A DNA stretch of 10,844 bases from Bacillota bacterium (lineage in GTDB: Bacteria > Bacillota > Sulfobacillia > Symbiobacteriales > Symbiobacteriaceae): contig JAQBPS010000537.1 of assembly GCA_028287415.1 (NCBI GenBank), forward strand, positions 1 to 10,844, written 5' to 3'. Positions 1 to 7,059 of this stretch are shown one piece after another; the stretch's first letter is position 1, and every line of letters starts with the position of its first letter. The translations under genes were made by a program, and so were the position numbers. The notes under the pieces are model-generated. The model had not been told where the DNA came from and did not search any database. It worked only from the letters and a program-made list of their open reading frames with translations.

Positions 1-713
1 CCGGCCGCCGGGCTGGCCAGGAAGACGACGACCCCTGCTACATCCTCGGGCTCGCCTATACGGCCGAGGGGAATCCGGCTCAGCAGGCGTTCGCGCGCGT
101 CCGGGTCAGCTAAGGACCGGTTGGTCATCGGCGTCCGAATGGGACCGGGTGACACGGCGTTCACCGTGATCCCGTCAATGGCCAACTCGATGGCCAGTAC
201 CTTGGTCAGTTGCCGTACGGCGCCCTTGCTTGCCGCATACGTCGCCCGCCCTGTCCACGCCACCTCGCTGAAGGTGGAAGCGAGCGTAATGATGCGACCG
301 CCTTTTCCGCCCGCTTTCATCGCCCGTGCCGCGGCCTGGCAGCACAGTGCAGTCCCGACCACATTGACCGAGAGCGTCTGCTGCCAGTCCGCTGCCGTGT
401 TCTCGAGGGCGGGCTTGGGTATGGTGATTCCGGCGCAGTTCACCAGAATGTGCAGACCCCCAAGGTCATGCACGGCCTGGCTGATGGCCGACTTGACCTG
501 TACGGCATCGGTGACGTCCAGGCCGAGGGGCAGCGCCCGGCGCCCAAGGGATTGGATCTGGTCCGCCACAGGTTCAACCAATTCGCGTTGCCGGTCCGTG
601 ACGACGACGTGCGCGCCGGCCTCTGCCAGGGCAACCGCAGTGGCGGCTCCAATTCCGCCCGCGGCCCCGGTTACGAACGCAACGCGGTCGTCCAGCCGAA
701 ATGAGATGCCCAT
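1..713 (-). CDS. SDR family NAD(P)-dependent oxidoreductase, 3' end outside window
   Basis: Classical short-chain dehydrogenase/reductase, likely oxidising a hydroxyl to a ketone or the reverse in the cytosol. The reading frame is open from ATG at 713 to the window edge, giving 237 of the usual 250-260 residues, so only the extreme C-terminus is missing. Visible motifs are the Rossmann glycine motif TGAAGGIG (residues 15-22), Asp40 at the end of the second beta strand (suggests NAD(H) rather than NADP(H)), the NCAG motif (92-95) and the catalytic tetrad Asn117, Ser146, Tyr159, Lys163 (YAASK). After it come the usual VNAVSPGPI segment and a GEPEDVAG segment. The start is well fixed by an AAGGAGG ribosome binding site six bases upstream, and it lies 19 bases after the LLM monooxygenase stop. 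The substrate cannot be read from sequence. In this operon it probably handles an intermediate of the same pathway. Confidence 0.95.
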   Translation of the reverse strand, partial: MGISFRLDDRVAFVTGAAGGIGAATAVALAEAGAHVVVTDRQRELVEPVADQIQSLGRRALPLGLDVTDAVQVKSAISQAVHDLGGLHILVNCAGITIPKPALENTAADWQQTLSVNVVGTALCCQAAARAMKAGGKGGRIITLASTFSEVAWTGRATYAASKGAVRQLTKVLAIELAIDGITVNAVSPGPIRTPMTNRSLADPDARERLLSRIPLGRIGEPEDVAGVVVFLASPAA

Positions 714-719
714 CTGGCC

Positions 720-726
720 CCTCCTT
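720..726 (-). promoter_or_regulatory. Strong ribosome binding site of the SDR gene
   Basis: On the minus strand this reads AAGGAGG, a full match to the anti-Shine-Dalgarno core, six bases before the ATG at 713. It lies in the short gap after the LLM monooxygenase stop. It fixes the SDR start and suggests strong independent initiation on the polycistronic message. Confidence 0.85.
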
Positions 727-732
727 AGTCGA

Positions 733-1986
733 TCAGGTGCCGGTGTAGCCCTGGTTCGCTACAGTCTTGGATCCCCGCAGTCGCTCGGGCCACCAGCGGT
801 TCTCCCACTCGTCCTCCCAGATACCGCGCAGGCCAGGTAGCACCTTCTTACAGAATGTCTCGATGTTGTAAAGGGTCACGTCATGCGGCATGGTGGCCAT
901 GTGCAGAAGGGTCATCAGGTTGCCGGTCCGGAAGCGCTTAATCACCGACACCAGCTTCTGGCGAACCGTTTCCGCACTGCCCGCGAAGACAAAGTCCTTC
1001 TCGACGAAGTCCCTGTACGTCATTGTCTTGAGGTTGATCTCATTCCGGGCACTCATGCCGGCGACGCCGCCGGTGAGCGTTTTCATCATGCTGTGGTAGT
1101 CCTGATAGCCGGGGAGGGCCGAGTAGTGCCCGGGGAAGTGCTGATAGTTGCGGAAGAAGTTCTCGATATGCCGTCCGTAAAGGCGCTCGGCCTCGGCATC
1201 CGTATCCGCCACGAAGACGGGGAGGTTCATGCCCAGGCGGAACGGGTTCGGCTCCTTGCCCCGCTTCACGACCCGATCCCAGAATGCGTCGACGGCCGGC
1301 TCCGCACGGAACAGCCCGTAGTAAGTGAAGTAGCAGTAGCAGTAATCGTTGTCGATGGCCATATCCCATGTGCTCATGCTGGCCGTGCCGGGAATCCAAA
1401 TCGGTGGAGTGGGCTGTTGCACGGGCCGCGGCCAGGGGTTGACGATGGGATACTGAAAGAACTGGCCGTTGAACGCAAAGGGCTCCTTGGCCTGCCACGC
1501 CTTCGTGATCAGGTCGTGCGCCTCACGGTACCGCCGGCGCATGTCGATTGGGGGGATGCCGTAGGACAACGGCACGTCCTGTCCGGCGCCAAGCGGCATG
1601 CCGGCTACCAGTCGGCCACCGCTGATGCAGTCGAGCATGGCGTACTCCTCGGCCAGCCGAATCGGCGGGGCGCTGGTCAGGGTGCTGCCGATCTGGACGA
1701 TCGCCACGTCAAGCTCCTGGGTCATCTTCGCGAGGATGGCGCCGGTCAGGTTCGGGTTGGACATCATGCCGTAAATGTTCTGGTGATGCTCATTGCAGCA
1801 GACGCCGTCAATGCCTAACTTGGCCGCATGCAGCAGCTCATCCAGGGACCAGTTGTAGTCCTGGTGGACCTTCTGGGCATCGCCGAGCTTTGACCAGGGA
1901 ACATCAACCCAGCAGGAGTCGTACTTCTGGTAAAAATCATCGGGAATGTCACGGTATGGCATGTAATGGAACATAGAAACCTTCAC
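733..1986 (-). CDS. LLM-class flavin-dependent monooxygenase (bacterial luciferase-like)
   Basis: A 417-residue member of the luciferase-like monooxygenase superfamily (TIM barrel). These enzymes use reduced FMN from a partner reductase and O2 to hydroxylate a substrate or insert oxygen. Supporting motifs are the N-terminal strand MKVSMFHYMP, the NEHH motif at 65-68 and the signature LAEEYAMLDCISGGRL (111-126) followed by a Gly-rich phosphate-binding stretch near 129-135. PPIWIPG (194-200) and the late FAGSAETVRQKL segment (334-345) are also typical. Start codon GTG at 1986 is preceded by a GGGGG-rich ribosome binding site about seven bases away; an ATG four codons further in is the alternative. 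The gene sits 14 bases after the acetoacetyl-CoA synthetase type ligase and 19 before the SDR gene. A flavin reductase gene (4580-5065) in the same operon is the probable electron donor. An unusual aromatic/Cys stretch lies at residues 214-223. The substrate is unknown; hydroxylase, Baeyer-Villiger and C-N cleaving members exist in this class. Confidence 0.93.
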   Translation of the reverse strand: MKVSMFHYMPYRDIPDDFYQKYDSCWVDVPWSKLGDAQKVHQDYNWSLDELLHAAKLGIDGVCCNEHHQNIYGMMSNPNLTGAILAKMTQELDVAIVQIGSTLTSAPPIRLAEEYAMLDCISGGRLVAGMPLGAGQDVPLSYGIPPIDMRRRYREAHDLITKAWQAKEPFAFNGQFFQYPIVNPWPRPVQQPTPPIWIPGTASMSTWDMAIDNDYCYCYFTYYGLFRAEPAVDAFWDRVVKRGKEPNPFRLGMNLPVFVADTDAEAERLYGRHIENFFRNYQHFPGHYSALPGYQDYHSMMKTLTGGVAGMSARNEINLKTMTYRDFVEKDFVFAGSAETVRQKLVSVIKRFRTGNLMTLLHMATMPHDVTLYNIETFCKKVLPGLRGIWEDEWENRWWPERLRGSKTVANQGYTGT

Positions 1987-2000
1987 GTCGGGGCCCCCTT

Positions 2001-4031
2001 TTACTGGCTGATTGTCTTGCGAGCACGTGCGGCGGTGAACTCCACAAAGAACCTGATCGATTCTGGGTTGGCCATGGAGCCCAGGTTGGCAGCCCGCTCG
2101 GGCGGACTCCCTGTCAGGATCTTTTGGACGGGGACCTCCATCTTTTTGCCATTGAGGGTCCGCGGGATGTCGGGAACGGCGAAGATCTCGTCGGGCACGT
2201 GCCGTGGCGACAGTTCCCGGCGAATGCGGTCGTTAATTCGAGCCAGCAGAGCCGGATCCAGCTCCACACCGCTGCGCAGCACGACGAAGAGGAGCAGCTC
2301 ACCCTCGCGGCCGAGCCCGCTCGTATCGATGACGAGGCTGTCAACCACCTCCGGCGCCTCGTCCAGTACTCGGTAGAACTCGCTTGTTCCCATCCGGATG
2401 CCACCGCGCTTGAGCGTTGAGTCCGAGCGACCGTAGATGATGCAGGTCCCGCGGTCCGTGATCTCGATCCAGTCGCCGTGACGCCAAACGCCGGGGAACG
2501 TGGAAAAGTAAGCGTCGCGGTAGCGGCTGCCATCCGGGTCGTTCCAAAAGAAGAGGGGCATGGACGGCATTGGTTCGGTCACCACCAGCTCTCCCATGCT
2601 GTTCACGACCGGTCGGCCCTCATCGTCATAGGCGAGCGCCTTGACACCCAGCCCTCTGCACTGGATCTCCCCGGAGTACACAGGGAGGAGGGGGCAGGCG
2701 CCTACGAACGCCGACGATATGTCGGTGCCGCCGCTGGTGGAACCGAGGATGATGTCGGCCTTGACCGCTTCGTACACCCACTTGAAACCTTCCGCCGGCA
2801 AGGGGGCGCCCGTTGAGCCGACCGAGCGGAGCTGGCTGAGGTCGTGCTGACGCCCCGGTTGTAGTCCCGCCTTCCGGCAGGCCATGAGGAAGGGGGCGCT
2901 TGTGCCAAAGTGAGTGATGCGTGCCTCGTCCGCTAGCCGCCACAGCGTATCCATGTTGGGGTACCCGGGACTGCCGTCGTACAGCACAAGCGCCGCCTCT
3001 AGCAGTAGGCCGCCAAGCAAGATGTTCCACATGATCCAGCTAGTCGAGGTGAACCAGAAGAAGCGGTCGCCTGAGTGGATATCTTTGTGCAGCGAGAGAT
3101 TCTTCAGGTGTTCCAGCAAAACGCCTCCATGCCCGTGGACGATCCCCTTTGGTAGCCCGGTGGTGCCTGATGAGTACACCACCCACAGGGGGTGATCAAA
3201 GGGAACCGGCTCAAAGGCGAGTTCAGACGTGGGGACCTTTAAGTCCTCCCATCGGAGTGCATGCGGCAACTTATCCAACGGGGGATGCTCATTCAAGTTG
3301 GGCACCAGCACGAGATGCTGAAGCGACGGCAAGTTCTGACAGATCTCGCCCAGGACGTCCATGCGGTCATGAGACGTGCCGCCATACTGGTAGCCGTCTA
3401 CCGCGATGAGCACCTTCGGCTCGATCTGGCGAAATCGGTCGATCACACTGTGCGGACCCAGTTCGGGCGCACAGCTGGACCAGATTACCCCCAGACTGGC
3501 GGCGGCCAGAAAGGCGACGATGGTCTCGGGGATGTTGGGCATGTAGGCGACCACTCGGTCACCGCGGGTGAGGCCCAGCCGGCGCAGTCCGGCTGCCACC
3601 GCTGCCGTCTGCCGATAGAGTTCTGCGTAGGACATCTCTCCGAGTGGGCGGCTCTCCGATCGGTAGATCAGCGCGGGAGAGTTGTCCCGCCGCTTGAGCA
3701 CGTTCTCGGCGAAATTCAGCTCAGCCCCCTCAAACCAAACGGCTCCCGGCATCTCCCGGGACGCAAGCACACGGCTGTACGGTTTGTGTGCGATCACGTT
3801 GTGATAGTCCCAAATGGAAGACCAGAAGCCTTCCAGGTCGGTCACTGACCACTGCCACAAATCGTCGTAGCGCTGGAAATTGAGACCTCGGTTCTCCTTG
3901 AGCCAGGCCATGTACCGCCCAATATGGGAGTGCGATATGCCCTCAGCGGACGGCTGCCAGAGAATTTTTCTGTTGCTGTCGAGCCCTGGTTGGGGATTCA
4001 CTGGACGTAGCACCCTCCCTCGCGTTAGCAC
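2001..4031 (-). CDS. Acetoacetate-CoA ligase (acetoacetyl-CoA synthetase family)
   Basis: A 676-residue ANL-superfamily adenylate-forming ligase whose length and N-terminal ACS-like region (ILWQPSAE, then ELNFAENVL at 104-112) fit the acetoacetyl-CoA synthetase subfamily. It would convert a 3-oxoacid such as acetoacetate plus ATP and CoA to the thioester. Motifs in order: P-loop YSSGTTGLPKG (286-296), the A5-like GSTSGGTD (430-436 region), WRHGDW with Asp520, YGRSDSTLKRGG (533-544) at the hinge, and LNGKK (626-630), where Lys629 is the expected catalytic lysine of the C-terminal domain. Start is uncertain. GTG at 4031 has AAGGAA eight bases upstream. An in-frame GTG at 4001 (666 residues) has GAGGGAGG 12 bases upstream. 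The gene follows the cysteine-cluster gene by 33 bases. With an FAH-family hydrolase upstream, a role in trapping released acetoacetate or a related 3-oxoacid is attractive, but specificity is not proven by sequence. Confidence 0.92.
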   Translation of the reverse strand: MLTRGRVLRPVNPQPGLDSNRKILWQPSAEGISHSHIGRYMAWLKENRGLNFQRYDDLWQWSVTDLEGFWSSIWDYHNVIAHKPYSRVLASREMPGAVWFEGAELNFAENVLKRRDNSPALIYRSESRPLGEMSYAELYRQTAAVAAGLRRLGLTRGDRVVAYMPNIPETIVAFLAAASLGVIWSSCAPELGPHSVIDRFRQIEPKVLIAVDGYQYGGTSHDRMDVLGEICQNLPSLQHLVLVPNLNEHPPLDKLPHALRWEDLKVPTSELAFEPVPFDHPLWVVYSSGTTGLPKGIVHGHGGVLLEHLKNLSLHKDIHSGDRFFWFTSTSWIMWNILLGGLLLEAALVLYDGSPGYPNMDTLWRLADEARITHFGTSAPFLMACRKAGLQPGRQHDLSQLRSVGSTGAPLPAEGFKWVYEAVKADIILGSTSGGTDISSAFVGACPLLPVYSGEIQCRGLGVKALAYDDEGRPVVNSMGELVVTEPMPSMPLFFWNDPDGSRYRDAYFSTFPGVWRHGDWIEITDRGTCIIYGRSDSTLKRGGIRMGTSEFYRVLDEAPEVVDSLVIDTSGLGREGELLLFVVLRSGVELDPALLARINDRIRRELSPRHVPDEIFAVPDIPRTLNGKKMEVPVQKILTGSPPERAANLGSMANPESIRFFVEFTAARARKTISQ

Positions 4032-4064
4032 TGGTGGGGTTCCTTCGGTCAGCCTCAGTCGTGT

Positions 4065-4568
4065 TCAAGAATGGGGATGGCGGCGAGATTGACCTACCCA
4101 GACGGGCGGGTCAATCTTCCGGGGGGTGATCAGGCTGAGGCCCGTCAATCGGAGAAAATTCTTGATGACGTCCGGACCAAGCCAGACAGCCTGGTGGACC
4201 TGGAGCTCTGCGAGCAGATCGCTGATGAACTCGCCTGCTGCCTGTGCCGTGCTTTGCTCTTCGAGGCGGGACCAGAAGATGATCAGAACACATCGCCGGG
4301 CATTGCGGAGACGGCGCAGACTGCGCTCAATCTCCTTGCGACAGGGCGGGCAAAACCGATCCCCCGGACACTTCGGGCATTGTCCGTTCACCCGGATCGT
4401 CACCGGAGCGTGGCCCGATATCGATCCCATGACCACGGATGCGCAGTGCACACCGGCGTTGACGGCGAGCCGGATGCCCTGAAGCAGATGGCGGTCCAGC
4501 CCGGCAAGGGCCGGTGGCAGCTCGACCGAATGAGCGCTCCATGCTTGTGCACAATCGTCGCTGACCAT
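4065..4568 (-). CDS. Unrecognised small protein with CX2CX5CX2C cysteine cluster
   Basis: A 167-residue protein that I do not recognise. ATG at 4568 lies 11 bases after the flavin reductase stop. No good ribosome binding site is visible, so it may be translated by coupling. Third codon positions are about 70% G or C by hand count, as expected for a real gene here, and the frame is open to a TGA 33 bases before the ligase gene. The centre carries Cys64-X2-Cys67-X5-Cys73-X2-Cys76, each pair rich in Pro, suitable for a zinc ribbon or an iron-sulfur site. A basic stretch follows (KEIERSLRRLRNARR, 78-92), then a hydrophobic strand VLIIFW (94-99) and an apparently helical C-terminal part (about 103-142). 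Two more cysteines are at 6 and 42, and one at 93. No signal peptide or clear membrane segment is seen. A longer in-frame reading back to 4721 overlaps the reductase and is unlikely. Possible roles are an accessory factor for the flavin enzymes, a regulator or an enzyme subunit; none can be chosen from sequence. Confidence 0.72.
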   Translation of the reverse strand: MVSDDCAQAWSAHSVELPPALAGLDRHLLQGIRLAVNAGVHCASVVMGSISGHAPVTIRVNGQCPKCPGDRFCPPCRKEIERSLRRLRNARRCVLIIFWSRLEEQSTAQAAGEFISDLLAELQVHQAVWLGPDVIKNFLRLTGLSLITPRKIDPPVWVGQSRRHPHS

Positions 4569-4579
4569 GCTGACTCGCG

Positions 4580-5065
4580 CTACGGAGCCGGAACGAGCCG
4601 CTGATACCGGGAATTGCAGAACAGCAGCGGCTCCCCCGCATTGGGATCGGTCCCGAATGACTCCACCTTGCCCACGAAAATCGTGTGATCGCCGCCGTCG
4701 TATGCAGCATGGAGAGTGCATTCGAACCAGGCAAGCGAACCTTCGAGGATCGGCTGCCCAAGCTGACCAAGGTGGTGGGGGGCGTCGAACACGCCCTTCT
4801 TTTCCGGAAAGCGCCCGGCAAACTGGTCTGACCAGATCTGCTGCTTCTCGGTCAGGACCGAGATGGCGAACCGGCCGGCTGCTTCAATCAGGCCATGCGT
4901 GTTGCTGCCTTTGATCACGTTCACCAGAAGGAGCGGAGGGTCCAGACTGACCGAAGTGAAAGAGTTCGCCGTCATGCCATGCAGGCGGTCGCCGTTGTTG
5001 ACTCCCACCACCGTGATTCCGGTTGCGAATTGCCCAAAGGCCCGCCGCAGTTCCTTACCGTCCAT
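4580..5065 (-). CDS. Flavin reductase family protein (reductase component of two-component monooxygenase)
   Basis: A 161-residue protein of the flavin reductase-like (split-barrel FMN-binding, HpaC/RutF type) family. Such proteins reduce free FMN or FAD with NAD(P)H and pass it to a separate oxygenase. Family features are the N-terminal AFGQFATGITVVGV (9-22), the flavin-binding segment GMTANSFTSVSLDPPLLLVNV region (30-50), FAISVLTE (66-73), GDHTIFVGKV (125-134) and a final PLLFCNSRYQRL (146-157). The length is complete for the family. Start ATG at 5065 is preceded by a GAGGTGG ribosome binding site at suitable spacing, 27 bases after the FAH-family stop. It most likely serves the LLM-class monooxygenase at 733-1986, although two genes separate them. 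FMN versus FAD preference cannot be read from sequence. Confidence 0.93.
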   Translation of the reverse strand: MDGKELRRAFGQFATGITVVGVNNGDRLHGMTANSFTSVSLDPPLLLVNVIKGSNTHGLIEAAGRFAISVLTEKQQIWSDQFAGRFPEKKGVFDAPHHLGQLGQPILEGSLAWFECTLHAAYDGGDHTIFVGKVESFGTDPNAGEPLLFCNSRYQRLVPAP

Positions 5066-5092
5066 GAGAATACCACCTCATTCCATCGAAGT

Positions 5093-6088
5093 TCAGGAGA
5101 CTTTGGTTGGCCGCTCCACTTTGTTCCTGAGAACCCCCATACCCTCAATCTCCAGTTCAACCACGTCGCCCGGCTGGATCCACCGATCCAGCTCCAGCCC
5201 GCAGCCGAAGCCGGGTGTGCCCGAGCCAATGAACTCTCCGGGGTGCACGGCATCGCCCTGAGACAGGTAACTGATAATCGCAGGGAACTTGTGGTACATA
5301 TCGCTGGTGTTGCCTTGAGACCAGACCTCGCCGTTGACGCGGGCCTCCATCTTGAGATTACTTGCGTCCAGCTCATCGGCCGTGACGAGGCAGGGTCCCA
5401 GGATGTTGCTGTTCACGAAGTTCTTGCCCTTTACCGGGGCACCGTTCACGGGACGCTCGTAAAACTGCGTATCGCGCGCGCTGACGTCGTTGTAAATGGT
5501 GTAGCCGAAGATGTACTCGTCGGCTTTCTCCGGCGGTATGTCGATGCCGTACTTGCCGATGCAGACCGCCATCTCCAGCTCATAGTCCAGCTTCTCGCTG
5601 TAGCTGGGCCAGATGATTGGGTCGTCGGGTCCGGCGATGCTGGTGTGGGTTGTGCGGTAGTTTTGCGGGATCTCATACCACAGCGGGGGGATCGAGAGTC
5701 CCCGCCGCTCCCACGAATGCCTGGCGTGCGTCTCGAAGACGAAGCTGTCTCGCATCGAGAGAGGTCGTTCCACGGGCGCCCGCAGGCGGACCGAGTTGGC
5801 GGCGTGGATCAGCGTCGTACCGTCAGGCCCGGGCTCACTCCCCTTGCGCGTGGCGTACTCGATGGCGGTGTGTGCTGACTCCATGGCAAGCGGCCCGGTC
5901 TCGATGAAGCGCAGCATCTCCGGAGGAAGGAGCGCCTCGGCGACCTCTCGCCAACGTCGGCTCTCCCGCACTTCGGCCAGGTATGCGCCAAAGGCCGCGT
6001 TCAGGTCAATGATCCTTTCGCCTTGCAGCGCACCGATGCGCTTGACAGGGCCCACCGCGGTGCTCACTTCAAACGTGACGAGTTTCAC
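5093..6088 (-). CDS. Fumarylacetoacetate hydrolase (FAH) family protein
   Basis: A 331-residue metal-dependent hydrolase of the FAH family, which cleaves carbon-carbon bonds in acylpyruvates and 1,3-diketo acids. The catalytic domain fills residues 105-325. Probable metal ligands are Glu170 and Glu172 in DYELEMA and Asp201 in YNDVSARD, with GKNF (221-224) supplying a lysine. GSGTPGFGCGLELDRW (288-303) and QPGDVVELEIEGMG (305-318) are diagnostic. Asp114 and His121 (D-X6-H) have the same spacing as Asp126 and His133 of mouse FAH, recalled from the known structure, so true hydrolase chemistry is plausible. Start GTG at 6088 has AGAGGGG nine bases upstream; an ATG seven bases earlier is out of frame. 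The gene lies 22 bases after the metallo-hydrolase. Pairing with the acetoacetyl-CoA synthetase type ligase in this operon suggests a product such as acetoacetate. Decarboxylase or isomerase members of the family remain possible. Confidence 0.92.
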   Translation of the reverse strand: MKLVTFEVSTAVGPVKRIGALQGERIIDLNAAFGAYLAEVRESRRWREVAEALLPPEMLRFIETGPLAMESAHTAIEYATRKGSEPGPDGTTLIHAANSVRLRAPVERPLSMRDSFVFETHARHSWERRGLSIPPLWYEIPQNYRTTHTSIAGPDDPIIWPSYSEKLDYELEMAVCIGKYGIDIPPEKADEYIFGYTIYNDVSARDTQFYERPVNGAPVKGKNFVNSNILGPCLVTADELDASNLKMEARVNGEVWSQGNTSDMYHKFPAIISYLSQGDAVHPGEFIGSGTPGFGCGLELDRWIQPGDVVELEIEGMGVLRNKVERPTKVS

Positions 6089-6110
6089 CGTCCATGTCCC
6101 CTCTCGTGGG

Positions 6111-7037
6111 TCAGGCCCAGTAGCCTTGTTTCGCGATCTCGTTCATCTCGCTGATCAGCGTCTGGGGATTGCCCATGTTCGAGATCGGCTCTTCGCCCCG
6201 GAACTCACGCCAGAGCCGTTCCATGTTTGCGATGATCCGCTCCGGGTTCGCCCAACGCTTATATGCGCCGATGTCCGTGCGGACGGCGGTTTCCCGGGCC
6301 GTCCACCCGGCGTTGAACCCCTGCTTGCCCGCCTCGTAGATCAGTTGCAAGTAGTCACGTGAGGCGATGACGCCGTCCCGACCGCAGATTGGACCATGCC
6401 CTGGCACATAGCTCTCGGCGTCGAGGGCGGCAAGTTTGTCGAGTGCCGCGATCCATCCGGAGATCGAGCCTTCGATCGCGACCGGAGTCGAGTACAGGAA
6501 CAGCAGATCGCCGGCGAAGACAATCCCCTCGCTGGGCAGTTGGACGGCGATATCAGCGATGGTGTGCGCCGCTCCGAAGTAGTGCAGGCTGAGGCTGCGC
6601 TCCTCAAGGTGAAGGTCGAGCCGATCGCTGAACGTCACATGCGGCAGCGTGAAGCGAACGCCCGTGAAGTCCCCTTCCGGGTGCAGCACCTGATGCGTCG
6701 CCGGGTCCGGCTGCCCCTTGCGGATCATTTCGGAGCGTGCGTTGACGTGGGCGTAATTGACCGCGCCGCTCAACAGGTGGGCAGCGAAGCAGTGGTCGCT
6801 GTGGTGATGGGTGATAATCAGGTGCTTGACGGGGTTGCTGATCACAGTGCGCACTTCGGCGAGGAAGGTTGCCGTCATGGGAATCGTGAGGAGCGTATCG
6901 ACGATCGTGACTTCCTTGCCGTTGATGGCACCTGCGTTGCTAAGTCCCCAAGAGCCCTTCGCTTGCAAGTAGGCGTAGACATCATCGTTTAACTTTACCA
7001 AGCCGGTGTTCCATTCTCGCGATGGTAACGGCATCAT
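6111..7037 (-). CDS. Metallo-beta-lactamase fold hydrolase
   Basis: A 308-residue binuclear-metal hydrolase of the MBL superfamily. The zinc motif HXHXDH is present as HHHSDH (residues 77-82). The remaining ligands are His159 (GAAH), Asp177 (FAGD) and His214 (VPGHG), so the active site is intact. The first 75 residues form the usual N-terminal strands, ending in KHLIITHHH. The C-terminal 90 residues are helical and hold a WTARETAV segment. No obvious signal peptide is seen, so it is likely cytosolic. Start ATG at 7037 (followed by a second ATG) has GGGAG about six bases upstream, 22 bases after the livF stop. Members of this superfamily hydrolyse lactones, thioesters, glutathione adducts and beta-lactams. 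In a catabolic operon with a flavin monooxygenase a lactone or thioester substrate is more likely than an antibiotic, but that is inference. Confidence 0.93.
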   Translation of the reverse strand: MMPLPSREWNTGLVKLNDDVYAYLQAKGSWGLSNAGAINGKEVTIVDTLLTIPMTATFLAEVRTVISNPVKHLIITHHHSDHCFAAHLLSGAVNYAHVNARSEMIRKGQPDPATHQVLHPEGDFTGVRFTLPHVTFSDRLDLHLEERSLSLHYFGAAHTIADIAVQLPSEGIVFAGDLLFLYSTPVAIEGSISGWIAALDKLAALDAESYVPGHGPICGRDGVIASRDYLQLIYEAGKQGFNAGWTARETAVRTDIGAYKRWANPERIIANMERLWREFRGEEPISNMGNPQTLISEMNEIAKQGYWA

Positions 7038-7059
7038 TCATGCTCCCTTCGATTGTGGC

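Noticed and set aside
883..1818. Long plus-strand open frame of 311 codons opposite the LLM monooxygenase
   Set aside because: It is fully antisense to a well-recognised gene, has no family motifs and is a common by-product of GC-rich codon usage.
4071..4604. Plus-strand open frame of 177 codons opposite the Cys-cluster gene
   Set aside because: The minus-strand frame fits the co-oriented operon, its spacing and its third-position GC. The plus frame would be the only plus-strand gene and would run into the end of the flavin reductase.
4065..4721. 218-codon form of the Cys-cluster protein
   Set aside because: The first 51 codons overlap the flavin reductase coding end; the ATG at 4568, just after the reductase stop, is more economical.
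733..5065. Rut-type pyrimidine ring-opening pathway, since RutA is an LLM enzyme and RutF a flavin reductase
   Set aside because: No RutB, RutC, RutD or RutG-like genes are present, and the FAH hydrolase and acetoacetyl-CoA synthetase type ligase do not belong to that pathway.
4895..5878. Plus-strand open frame of 327 codons opposite the flavin reductase and FAH genes
   Set aside because: It spans two real genes on the other strand and shows no recognisable domain or ribosome binding logic.
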